Source: Bacteroidota bacterium (GTDB lineage Bacteria; Bacteroidota; Ignavibacteria; Palsa-1295). From it: a stretch of DNA of 64,000 nt. The notes beneath the pieces were generated by a model that was given only the letters and a program-made list of their open reading frames with translations, did not search any database and was not told where the DNA came from. The position numbers and the translations under genes are program-made. Each line of letters begins with the position of its first letter. Position 1 is the first letter of the stretch. The DNA is taken from positions 558,001 through 622,000 of the forward strand of contig JAFDZW010000005.1 in NCBI GenBank assembly GCA_018266755.1. Direction: 5' to 3'. Shown piece by piece: positions 33,692 through 41,665 of the stretch.

Positions 33692-34024
33692 TCAGTGTTT
33701 CAGAAGTAAAAGGGTTGTCAGTGATAGTACCACGCCGGCGAGAATACCGATCGCGAGTGTTCGTGGTCGTTGCGCGTCTTCGCGTAGTTGGTTAAAGTGC
33801 TCGAACAGTTCATGGTCGACGATGCGGCGTTCATACACCGAATCAGTTGCCGCATGGAATCGGATCGCATCGGCGTACCGCTCGCGCTGCGACCAGAGCG
33901 ACATCGACAGGACGGCGTTCTCCGTGCGCAGTGCCGCAATCGCCGAATCCTTCGCAACATCAGACGAATCGCACTGTGCAAAGCAGGGTGATACAAAGAG
34001 CAGTATGAATATCAGGATCCTCAT
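33692..34024 (-). CDS. Small exported protein with C-terminal anchor; possible unimolecular spanin
   Basis: 110 residues. N-terminal signal MRILIFILLFVSPCFAQC, a helical middle (SAIAALRTENAVLSMSLWSQ and onward), and a C-terminal transmembrane helix (LAIGILAGVVLSLTTLLLL). A lipidated N-terminus plus C-terminal membrane helix is the u-spanin layout, but the residues before both Cys (SPC, AQC) do not make a good lipobox. Overlaps the upstream gene by 4 nt. Alternative: fibre-associated membrane protein. Confidence 0.55.
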   Translation of the reverse strand: MRILIFILLFVSPCFAQCDSSDVAKDSAIAALRTENAVLSMSLWSQRERYADAIRFHAATDSVYERRIVDHELFEHFNQLREDAQRPRTLAIGILAGVVLSLTTLLLLKH

Positions 34025-34494
34025 GGTATCGTTTGGTATGCGTTCGCCGACAGGACGAGGAAGCGAATGTTGTCCTCGATACAGAGGAGTAGGATATTCC
34101 CGTACCGGTCGCTACTCTCGATCACCGTGGTATTATCATACTCGTTGCCGTTATATTCGACGAACTGCCCGGCACCGATCGTCAGACTCCACCCTCCGAT
34201 CGAACGACCGTAGATGTTTAGCTTCTGCCCGGCAGCGATCGTCGTCGGCAGCGTGAATACGATCCGATGCGCACCGCCGGCATTGCAGAGGTACTCGGTA
34301 TCCGGACTCATGACCGTATCGCTTGCAACGGTCGAGAATGTCAGACCTCCGTCACGGCCATCACGTCCGGCTGGGCCTTGCATTTCGAGGATGACCACCA
34401 ACGTCTCCGTCAGTTGGGAGATCGACACAAGCGGAGCATCGTCGACGAAGATCGTCGGTTGCTCACTCGTGAAGTTGATGATCGTATCTGGCAT
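34021..34494 (-). CDS. Phage protein with short collagen-like segment
   Basis: 157 residues. After an N-terminal 40 residues (TLVVILEMQG) comes GPAGRDGRDGG, a short Gly-X-Y run as often found in phage fibres for trimerisation, then a beta-rich domain (HRIVFTLPTTIAAGQKLNIY, GWSLTIGAGQFVEYNGNEYD). Most likely a fibre or tip-associated trimer. Confidence 0.7.
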   Translation of the reverse strand: MPDTIINFTSEQPTIFVDDAPLVSISQLTETLVVILEMQGPAGRDGRDGGLTFSTVASDTVMSPDTEYLCNAGGAHRIVFTLPTTIAAGQKLNIYGRSIGGWSLTIGAGQFVEYNGNEYDNTTVIESSDRYGNILLLCIEDNIRFLVLSANAYQTIP

Positions 34495-35033
34495 TACTGC
34501 GCGTCGAAAGGAACGTAGGCGTACTTCGTGTCCAAGCCGTTGACATATTTGATTCGGATGTAGTTAGTCCCGCGGCTGAGCTTCGTGCTATCCAGATCGA
34601 ATGAATACGAAAAGCGGAAGCGGTCGAGCGTCGTACCCCAATCCGGTGTGATCGCGATTAGGCTCTCGGCGTCTTTGGATGCATACTGGCACACATCCAC
34701 AGTCACCATAAAGCTCGTAGCGTCGATGCAGGTATAGAACTTCCCTACCTGTCCTGTTGCCGCAATCCCCTGTACGCCATTAAGCGATACGGTCTTCGAG
34801 TCCACAACCGTAATCGTCTGATTGCCGAGCACTGCCGGATTATCAGGTATGCCGACGAGATAGACGTTCTGTCCGGTCGTGAGCTGATGCGGATACTTGA
34901 ACGTGACCTTTGCCGGATTCTCGGCCGTCGTGCCTGTGATCGGGTTAACGCCCGAACCCGGTACGATAAGCTCCGCTGCCAGCTGCCATGTGCCGCTAAG
35001 AGTCTCTCCGAATCGTTTTGTGATGCTTCCCAT
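34494..35033 (-). CDS. Phage structural-type protein downstream of tRNA
   Basis: 179 residues from ATG at 35033 (MGSITKRFGETLSGTWQL). Beta-rich: VTFKYPHQLTTGQNVYLVGI, TITVVDSKTVSLNGVQG and a C-terminal FRFSYSFDLDSTKLSRGTNY. Likely a tail or fibre-associated domain. The frame is open further upstream through the tRNA gene, so the start next to the tRNA 3' end is preferred. TAATG junction with the next gene. Confidence 0.65.
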   Translation of the reverse strand: MGSITKRFGETLSGTWQLAAELIVPGSGVNPITGTTAENPAKVTFKYPHQLTTGQNVYLVGIPDNPAVLGNQTITVVDSKTVSLNGVQGIAATGQVGKFYTCIDATSFMVTVDVCQYASKDAESLIAITPDWGTTLDRFRFSYSFDLDSTKLSRGTNYIRIKYVNGLDTKYAYVPFDAQ

Positions 35034-35036
35034 AAG

Positions 35037-35109
35037 TAACGGGGGAAGGATTTGAACCTTCAACCTTCGGCGTATGAAGCCGACGAGCTACCAATTGCTC
35101 CACCCCGCG
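35037..35109 (-). tRNA. tRNA with CAU anticodon (Met, or Ile2), phage-borne
   Basis: 73 nt fold as a cloverleaf on the minus strand: acceptor CGCGGGG/CCCCGTT (1-72 unpaired, 2-71 G-T), D arm GAGC/GCTC with TTGG loop, anticodon stem TCGGC/GCCGA with loop TTCATAC, T arm GAAGG-TTCAAAT-CCTTC. CCA is not encoded. The 1-72 mismatch recalls initiator tRNA, but the anticodon stem lacks the three G-C pairs of initiators, so elongator Met or lysidine-type Ile are open options. It lies 3 nt ahead of a coding start in the late operon. Confidence 0.88.
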
Positions 35110-35148
35110 AACGATCGACTGCCTGCCTATCGCCCAATCTTTGCCACC

Positions 35149-35475
35149 TCAAGCGGAAGCAGACAGCGACGCCGGCGGACCGCCCGCCGACAAAATCTGA
35201 TCGAGTTTATTTTCGATCGAAGCCATCCGACGTTGCCATAGCAGATTGCGAATGTCGCCGTCGGCTTTCATATCCCGCAAGAACATGCTCAGTGCTTCCG
35301 GCTCTTTGAGACTCTCCGATGTATCGGTTCGCTCAAGCGTGAAATACGATTTGTTCTTGCGAAGCTGTTCAAAGAGGAATTCCGGATCGACGGTGAGCGA
35401 ATGCCGAAGCTCGTCCGCCGTGATGTGCAGACGAGCCGCGAGCCCTTCGTAGTCGATGCGGAAGATGGCGATCAT
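35149..35475 (-). CDS. Small phage protein
   Basis: 108 residues from ATG at 35475 (MIAIFRIDYEGLAARLHITA). Helical, with ADELRHSLTVDPEFLFEQLR and a C-terminal LLWQRRMASIENKLDQIL coiled coil. Unknown. ATGA overlap with the upstream gene; followed by the 38-nt gap before the tRNA. Confidence 0.65.
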   Translation of the reverse strand: MIAIFRIDYEGLAARLHITADELRHSLTVDPEFLFEQLRKNKSYFTLERTDTSESLKEPEALSMFLRDMKADGDIRNLLWQRRMASIENKLDQILSAGGPPASLSASA

Positions 35476-35786
35476 TGACCGACGCCGAGTGCAGACGTAA
35501 TCTCGTCGCCGATCGCGCCCGATAGGATCTCGAGCGTATCGCCCGCGACGTCCGAGCCTTTGGCCTTGGCCGCTTCGACGAATGTCTTGAGTCCGGCGAC
35601 ACCGTCCTTGTAGAGATCGCTCTTCTCGGCGGCCGGCATTTCGGAATCCGACCACACGGCGAGCGTTGCACCGCCGAGTTTGACCATCGCGCCGACTTCC
35701 TCTTCAATGAATGGAAGCGTCTTCTCGGCGGTACGCTTGGCAATCGCAGCGAAGATGCTTTGCAGAAATATGACGATCGGATTCAT
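35472..35786 (-). CDS. Small phage protein with N-terminal hydrophobic helix
   Basis: 104 residues from ATG at 35786, with AAAGGAG upstream. MNPIVIFLQSIFAAIAKRTA could be a weak membrane helix; the rest is amphipathic (VGAMVKLGGATLAVWSD, VAGLKTFVEAAKAKGSDVAG). Position next to the holin-like and endolysin genes suggests lysis or tail-tip function. Not recognised. Confidence 0.65.
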   Translation of the reverse strand: MNPIVIFLQSIFAAIAKRTAEKTLPFIEEEVGAMVKLGGATLAVWSDSEMPAAEKSDLYKDGVAGLKTFVEAAKAKGSDVAGDTLEILSGAIGDEITSALGVGQ

Positions 35787-35787
35787 A

Positions 35788-36492
35788 TTAGTATGCTCCT
35801 TTGGCTGATGAAATAATGGCATCGAGTAGGTCACGCTTGTGGCCGTAGAAGCCACGGGAATAGGTGTCCAGTGAATCACCGGCTCGGGTGGCGTTGATGC
35901 TCCCGTAGAAGTATCCGAGTACTTTGGCATCATTGCCCGTAATACTAGCAAACGCGGAATCGGATGTAGCGTAAAACGAGGAGGAGAACGGAGCCCCCTG
36001 TGCCTTGCCGTCATAGTACTGATGCACTCGGGCCTGTTCGTTCGTCACTGCCTCTTTGGTGAGCTTGCGTGTTCCGCCGCATGCCGCAAGCGCAAATCCG
36101 ATAGCAACAGCAAGCAGGATCGGGACTGTCTTGTTGATCTTTTGCCCGAAGTTCTTATCGAGGAATGCGATTGCCCATTGAAGCGTGTTTTCGTCCTTGT
36201 CGATGAGCGCAATAGCGATCGTCGCACCGCCACTGATGACGAGCCACCATACCGGCGCAAGCGTGAAATGGATCGTGACGCTTAGCAGCCAGACGATGCC
36301 AGGGATGAACGAGGTGATCGTCGCAAATACGGCATCGGCGCTCTTAGCGAAGCCGTTGGTGACGATACCCGTAATACCGATGCCAAGGGCAGACACGGCC
36401 GCCTGGTCGCTGGTGGTAAACGGGATGTTCAGTTGCGGCGCCACTAACGCAAAGAGCGTTACGAGGTAGCCGATGATCTTCGATGCGGTCAT
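35788..36492 (-). CDS. Multi-pass membrane protein, possible holin-related
   Basis: 234 residues from ATG at 36492 (MTASKIIGYLVTLFALVAPQ) with GAAAGGA ahead. Three or four transmembrane helices in the first 130 residues (IVWLLSVTIHFTLAPVWWLV, ILLAVAIGFALAACGG), then a soluble C-terminal part of 100 residues (VHQYYDGKAQGAPFSSSFYA). The cysteine in FALAACGG lies inside a hydrophobic stretch and looks like an internal lipobox, perhaps a trace of an ancestral gene fusion. Follows the endolysin. Confidence 0.65.
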   Translation of the reverse strand: MTASKIIGYLVTLFALVAPQLNIPFTTSDQAAVSALGIGITGIVTNGFAKSADAVFATITSFIPGIVWLLSVTIHFTLAPVWWLVISGGATIAIALIDKDENTLQWAIAFLDKNFGQKINKTVPILLAVAIGFALAACGGTRKLTKEAVTNEQARVHQYYDGKAQGAPFSSSFYATSDSAFASITGNDAKVLGYFYGSINATRAGDSLDTYSRGFYGHKRDLLDAIISSAKGAY

Positions 36493-36511
36493 AGTTGATC
36501 CTTTCTCGTGG

Positions 36512-37066
36512 TTATGATTTTGATTCTCCAAGCAGAAGTGTTTGAAGGTCTTTCACGCGGTTCAGCCATCCGTCGAGGAAGCGTTCGAGCCCACGGTTGC
36601 GGGTGCACAGCTGCGCGTAATGGGCTGAACGGGCACGTAGGAGTGATGCAACGAGCATGTTCTGTCCGAACTCGTCGATCTCGTTGTTCACGGCAACGAT
36701 CGACTTCGGACCGAGAATGCCGTCGGCGTCGACGTCCACAAGGTTCTGCAAGGACCGCACGGCCGCGCCGACGCCGCAGTTCGCGGCGAAGTCGAACAGG
36801 GCCGTTGCGAGCTTGTCGGGAAGCTGATCACAACGGGATGCAATCCAATACGACGCATAGTAAATTGCCCGCAGCTCGTCATCCGTGATCTGACGTACCG
36901 ATTGCTCGGGAAGATTCTGATGAAAGCGCCATGTGGAATAGACCTCCTGCGTGATGCCCTTCATCGTAGCGCCGCCGGGATCCTTCGGGTCGTTCGACCA
37001 TCCGCCTTCCCACTTCAGAGTGAAGGCGAGCGAGTCGAGGAATATCTGAGGATAGGTTAGTGCCAT
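36512..37066 (-). CDS. GH108-type endolysin
   Basis: 184 residues. LKWEGGWSNDPKDPGGATMK (catalytic Glu20 in the E-G-G-x-x-x-D-P-x-D-x-G-G motif) defines the glycoside hydrolase 108 family of phage muramidases. C-terminal half holds ALFDFAANCGVGAAVRSLQN and a peptidoglycan-binding-3-like segment. No signal peptide, so release needs a holin. Overlaps the upstream small membrane protein gene by 10 nt. Confidence 0.92.
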   Translation of the reverse strand: MALTYPQIFLDSLAFTLKWEGGWSNDPKDPGGATMKGITQEVYSTWRFHQNLPEQSVRQITDDELRAIYYASYWIASRCDQLPDKLATALFDFAANCGVGAAVRSLQNLVDVDADGILGPKSIVAVNNEIDEFGQNMLVASLLRARSAHYAQLCTRNRGLERFLDGWLNRVKDLQTLLLGESKS

Positions 37067-37335
37067 GTGCGGCCTTGGCGAAATTCTGCGCGCTGCGCGG
37101 TAGCGATGGTATCGACGCGGGAGTTCGTCGCTGTCAGATCATGCCGCAGGCTGTCGATGCGCGAGTGTGCGGTCTTGATCTGCTTCGGCGCATCCCATAC
37201 TTCATGTACACCCGTCCAGAAAAAGACGAGCATGGTAAAAGCCAGATGCTCGACGATCAAACCGGCAACGCCGATTCCAACGCCTTTCCAAAACCCGCGT
37301 TTGCTGAGAATATAGGAGTCGTTGGTCTTGGTCAT
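37057..37335 (-). CDS. Small membrane protein, candidate holin
   Basis: 92 residues with one strong transmembrane helix (GVGIGVAGLIVEHLAFTMLV, then FFWTGV) and a C-terminal coiled coil (SRIDSLRHDLTATNSRVDTI). Directly before and overlapping the endolysin gene, the classic holin place. Single-helix class III holins have this size. Confidence 0.65.
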   Translation of the reverse strand: MTKTNDSYILSKRGFWKGVGIGVAGLIVEHLAFTMLVFFWTGVHEVWDAPKQIKTAHSRIDSLRHDLTATNSRVDTIATAQRAEFRQGRTWH

Positions 37336-37463
37336 GGACGTTCGCGGATTAGGGTGAACGACGATAGGCCGCGCGTAGCGGTGTGGTGAAGATCGTTGCG
37401 GGATGTGCGGCCATCAGCCGGTCGGCTATGGCTTATATTCAGTTGTAAGTGCAGTGCATCCAT
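37332..37463 (-). CDS. Possible 43-residue coupled ORF
   Basis: MDALHLQLNISHSRPADGRT then RNDLHHTATRGL, ending with an ATGA overlap on the candidate holin start. AAGAAGCGG lies upstream. The overlap is suggestive, but composition gives no support. Part of the 212-nt gap between 37336 and 37547, which otherwise holds nothing recognised. Confidence 0.3.
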   Translation of the reverse strand: MDALHLQLNISHSRPADGRTSRNDLHHTATRGLSSFTLIRERP

Positions 37464-37547
37464 ATCCGCTTCTTGTCGAAGCGTCGGATTGCTCGGTTGT
37501 CACAAGGTAACGAGGTAACCGTCGGAGAGCGTGATAAGGTTCACGCC

Positions 37548-37883
37548 TTAAATTGCATCGGGCGTATAACACAATATCCACTTCGAGCTAAGATACATGA
37601 ATACAAAGTGATAGTGTTTATTCGATACGAGCGTGAATGTTGCGCCGCCCGCCGATACATTTGCTCCCCAAGTCACAGTCTGATTGCCTCCCGTCGCTTT
37701 GGCGTGGAATGCGAGGAATTGCCCGTCAAAGCTGCCGGAAGAAATATCGAGATTCAGTCCGCCGGTAACGGGTACGATATATTGCGTCGTACCGTCTGCC
37801 GGATCGAGTGTGACGTTCGCCGCGTAGTTGATCGACGCGGCTTGATGGTATTTAACACCGAAGTTATCGAGTACAGTTATCAT
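37548..37883 (-). CDS. Small phage structural-type protein
   Basis: 111 residues from ATG at 37883 (MITVLDNFGVKYHQAASINY). Beta-rich with TQYIVPVTGGLNLDISSGSF and WGANVSAGGATFTLVSNKHY, ending in WILCYTPDAI. Resembles small fibre or collar domains that cap surface proteins. ATGA overlap with the giant tail-tip gene. Confidence 0.6.
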   Translation of the reverse strand: MITVLDNFGVKYHQAASINYAANVTLDPADGTTQYIVPVTGGLNLDISSGSFDGQFLAFHAKATGGNQTVTWGANVSAGGATFTLVSNKHYHFVFMYLSSKWILCYTPDAI

Positions 37884-40800
37884 ACGTTTCGCGGACGCCA
37901 ACGACTTGCGTTACCGTCATAGTAAAAGTCTTGGTTCTGGAAAATTCGGATCACGGTTGAAGCGATTCGATTTGCCGTCGTACCTTCAGCCGTATCGTTT
38001 GGCGACCATTTGATGCCTTTGCCGGTATTATCGAGAATATTGAGCTCGTAGCCATCCTCACCGTTCGCAATCCCACACAGATCATAGGGGCCAACACCCG
38101 CAGAAGAGTCTGTCAGAATAATATTGCGGCAGCCCTGAGGATCGAGCCCCGTGATCTTGCTACCGGAAAGATACCCCGCCGCCCAGATATCGATTGTGAG
38201 TATACGTGCATCGATATGACCCATTATATGCAGCGAGCCGGCTCCGTCGAGCCACCATAAGGAAGCGCTGCTGGAATCCTGGCCTTCGATCATCACAGCC
38301 GATGCATCGTCGCCCGAACGCTGACGGAAGATCGACGTCTTGTTCTTTGCCGTGTATTGCACGACCTGATCTGCGCTCGTCGAAAGCAGGAACACGCCCG
38401 TCGGTATTCCGAGCGCCGACGCAAGCGAAGCGACGGTCGTTGCTTGCCATGGCCCCGTGCTGCCGCTAAGGTTTGCGATTACATAACCCGTCGGGGTATT
38501 GACAATCCGGTCAATCGGCATCGCGCCTGCGCCGATCGACCACATTTGCGAACCGTCGCCGACGTCGGATCCCGCGAGCCCGGTTGCCGAATCGATCGAA
38601 TCGGCTGGATATGGGTAGAGCGAAATGATCTGCCAATAATTGGTTTCGAGGTCATATCGACATATGGCCCACCCTCCGGGCTGCACCTTCCCTGCCGTGC
38701 CGTGATAGTTGGCAAGGTCGAATCGCATCCATGCCGACGAGTGCGTATCGTGGTGCTTAATCGTCATCACTTTCGACGTTCCGTTGCGGAACATCACCAG
38801 GCGCGGGGCGACGTTCGATCCGCTTGAACCATAGGACGAATCAATGGCACCTGTCAGGTCGAAGTTATTGGTGGCATTGTAAAACTCTATAACCGAATAG
38901 CCGATACCATTCACATCGACGAGGCCGATCTCGTCAAGTCGTGTTGCCGATGCGACATTGATCTTTGTCTTGTTCAGCGCGAGCGAGTACATCCAGAGAT
39001 CGGTTTCGACACCGTTGGCGGGTGCGGTCTGATTTCGGATATTGTTCGCCGGGTTCACCAATAGAGAATTCTTGCCGCTGCCGACGGACGAACCGCCGCC
39101 GCCGCTTGTACTGCTGCCGATGTTCGATCCACCCACGGATCCCGATGTTCCGCCGTTATCACTAATGATCGTAAGGTCATTAATTACCGACTCATCGGAT
39201 GGAACTTCAACGACCCGGAAGCGCGTCACACCGGTCTTTTCATTGAGGTAGAGTTTTGTAACGCCGAAATATACCGTGCTTCCGTAGCGATTCTTTCCCT
39301 GCAATTTGAAATACTCGAACATTCCAGAGATTTCGCCACTATCGTTACGAAAGCTCTTGACCGTGTATTCCTTTTCGGTCTCATCGATCAGCAACGCATT
39401 TGCCATGATGAGCGCAGTGGAAGACAGGTCGGAGAAATTCTGCTCTCGAATATTCGTTGAATCTTTTGTCAGTCCGCCCGACGTAATCGTCGAACCATCT
39501 TTCAGTTTAAGTGTACCGGAAAATTCTTCATAGACGATATTATATTCACCCGCTTTATCGGTGTGGGTGGCATTATCTGCATCGCCGATATCTCCAATGA
39601 TTGCCTTATCAAAGGCACTCGGCCAGATAGATGGCTCGGGGGATCGTTTGATGTAATCGTACGATCCAATCAACCATCCCTTCGACGGCTGATATAGTAT
39701 TCCTCCGTCCGAATCCGCTTTTTCCTTGAAATAGTATACGCAATCGTGTTGCTCCGAAATATCGACACTATTGTCATAGATAAAATTATCGGCCTTATAA
39801 CCACTGAGCTCCCCCCATTTGCGCGTACCGCCGACATAGGTGAGTTCGATTACATCTTCACCGGTCCTCGGCTTGCGCGGACAATAGACGCCGGTTTCGG
39901 ATCCTCGGTGCTTCACATGAACGCAGGTCTTGGCGAAGTTTCGGTTGAACGTCTTTGGCTTCTGCACGTGGATGGCATTCTGCATCGCCGTCGGGGCCGT
40001 TTCCGTCGTCCTGCCAATGCGTTTGAACTTAAGTTTCGGTTTGCCGAAGTCATCGCCGCTTTGATTGTACCCCCAGAGCATACTGCATCGAAACCGAAGC
40101 GCCTGATCCTTCAGAACGGCGGCATTGCTCATCGACCATTGGTAACCGCCCTGCTTTTCCCACTGGTAAAATCCGTCTCCGGCATAATAGAGATCACCGT
40201 CAGTGGTGAATGTACCTGAACCGTTTATCGGATTACCCGCTCCGTCGGCGAGTGTGAAATGGTAGTCATCAACAATGAGCGCAGTTTTAGTGCCTTGAAG
40301 ATGGATATTTGCGGATGTGTTGCCGCCGACATTCAGCACGAAGACCGGGATACCTGCATATTTGAGTCCATGCGGTTCATCTGTTTCGAAGATAATCGGC
40401 GATGTGTTGGTCGCCCCTACGATCTTACGATGCTCGAGCACCGTACCGCGTTCCGAATCCGCAGCCCATGCGTCGGTCGCTGCGCTTGTCGCACTACCGC
40501 CGTAGCCACCAAAGACCTTGAGGAATTGATATTGCATCGGGTTCACGCCGAACACCACATTATAGTTCAGGTGCATGAAGTCACTCAGCTGCGTGCCTGA
40601 TATTAGTGTCAGCGACCATTCGTCGGATCCGCTTGGCGATGCGAAGCTATGACCATAGGCGTCGCAGACACGTTCGACGTCGGAGGGGTCGAACGTGAAG
40701 CAACTGATATCTGCAATCTTCTGAATGATCGACGTGCGAGTGATGGCGCAGAACCCGAATGGCACTCCGTATGGGTTGACGGGCTTGACGGTATCTGTGA

Positions 40801-41665
40801 ATCCGAGATCGACGCGGTCAAAGAGCTTCACGTCATCGGGATAAGAATATGCAGCAAGATTGGTACGATCGATATCCCCACCGATCGCTTTGAACGATGA
40901 TGTAGGAGTAAGATTGTTCTTCAAGAAATCTACCGTGCCCACTACTCCATTAATACCGAATCCGGTATGAAACTGCTTGCGCTCGCCGTCAACAATGTCC
41001 GAAGCCGTGAAGCCGGGGATCGGGTAGCTCTTAACCTTGCCGGAGTTCGTACCGGTGACGAGCTCGGCAACGACGTGCTGATCGGTACTGCCGAGGCCTG
41101 TCGTTGTCCGGAATGTCCATTCAGAAAGCGTCAGTGCCGAGAAATCACCGGGGCTTTCCATGTAGTACACCTCGTCAGTAATATTACTGAAGTCGATTGA
41201 ACCGCTGTAATATACCGGATTGGTCTTGAATGAGTAGTCGGCATTGATATCCAACCTGCACACCCAATAGCGGGCCTTTGGATCGTTAAAGAAACTGCCA
41301 AGGAACGTCGTGCCGGCTGCCTTGAAATCCATGTCTCCGGTTGGCGCGCCGTTGATCGTTCCGTGAGCCTTGAAACTATCGAACATCGAGAAGTCCCACG
41401 AGAGCGGGACCATATTGCCGTCCTCGTTCGAGCGTTCGATCGCCGTGTCGCCCCAATGAGCTCCGTCGAAATACTGATTCGGGTTGCCGACAATAAGCGT
41501 ATCGTCCGGATGTGTTTCGGGCCATGCATGCGGCGAAGACCGGCCACCGCCAGAGACATTCGACCAGTCGTGGGTACCATCGTCGCGCATCAACCGGAGT
41601 TCGCAAATACCGTCGCTGATCAACAGGCCGCGAAAGACGATGCAATTGGGATTCGGCAGTGGCAT
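37880..41665 (-). CDS. Giant tail-tip or host-recognition protein
   Basis: 1261 residues, downstream of the tape measure gene, where siphoviruses place distal tail, hub and tip genes. N-terminal 600 residues look like a tail-hub/baseplate module (FGVNPMQYQFLKVFGGYGGS, KTFNRNFAKTCVHVKHRG); a Gly/Ser-rich linker near 880 (SGSVGGSNIGSSTSGGGGSS) precedes a C-terminal fibre-type region with beta repeats and NLSGSTGPWQATTVASLASA. Fusion of hub and fibre functions in one chain is inferred from length and position. Confidence 0.75.
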   Translation of the reverse strand: MPLPNPNCIVFRGLLISDGICELRLMRDDGTHDWSNVSGGGRSSPHAWPETHPDDTLIVGNPNQYFDGAHWGDTAIERSNEDGNMVPLSWDFSMFDSFKAHGTINGAPTGDMDFKAAGTTFLGSFFNDPKARYWVCRLDINADYSFKTNPVYYSGSIDFSNITDEVYYMESPGDFSALTLSEWTFRTTTGLGSTDQHVVAELVTGTNSGKVKSYPIPGFTASDIVDGERKQFHTGFGINGVVGTVDFLKNNLTPTSSFKAIGGDIDRTNLAAYSYPDDVKLFDRVDLGFTDTVKPVNPYGVPFGFCAITRTSIIQKIADISCFTFDPSDVERVCDAYGHSFASPSGSDEWSLTLISGTQLSDFMHLNYNVVFGVNPMQYQFLKVFGGYGGSATSAATDAWAADSERGTVLEHRKIVGATNTSPIIFETDEPHGLKYAGIPVFVLNVGGNTSANIHLQGTKTALIVDDYHFTLADGAGNPINGSGTFTTDGDLYYAGDGFYQWEKQGGYQWSMSNAAVLKDQALRFRCSMLWGYNQSGDDFGKPKLKFKRIGRTTETAPTAMQNAIHVQKPKTFNRNFAKTCVHVKHRGSETGVYCPRKPRTGEDVIELTYVGGTRKWGELSGYKADNFIYDNSVDISEQHDCVYYFKEKADSDGGILYQPSKGWLIGSYDYIKRSPEPSIWPSAFDKAIIGDIGDADNATHTDKAGEYNIVYEEFSGTLKLKDGSTITSGGLTKDSTNIREQNFSDLSSTALIMANALLIDETEKEYTVKSFRNDSGEISGMFEYFKLQGKNRYGSTVYFGVTKLYLNEKTGVTRFRVVEVPSDESVINDLTIISDNGGTSGSVGGSNIGSSTSGGGGSSVGSGKNSLLVNPANNIRNQTAPANGVETDLWMYSLALNKTKINVASATRLDEIGLVDVNGIGYSVIEFYNATNNFDLTGAIDSSYGSSGSNVAPRLVMFRNGTSKVMTIKHHDTHSSAWMRFDLANYHGTAGKVQPGGWAICRYDLETNYWQIISLYPYPADSIDSATGLAGSDVGDGSQMWSIGAGAMPIDRIVNTPTGYVIANLSGSTGPWQATTVASLASALGIPTGVFLLSTSADQVVQYTAKNKTSIFRQRSGDDASAVMIEGQDSSSASLWWLDGAGSLHIMGHIDARILTIDIWAAGYLSGSKITGLDPQGCRNIILTDSSAGVGPYDLCGIANGEDGYELNILDNTGKGIKWSPNDTAEGTTANRIASTVIRIFQNQDFYYDGNASRWRPRNV

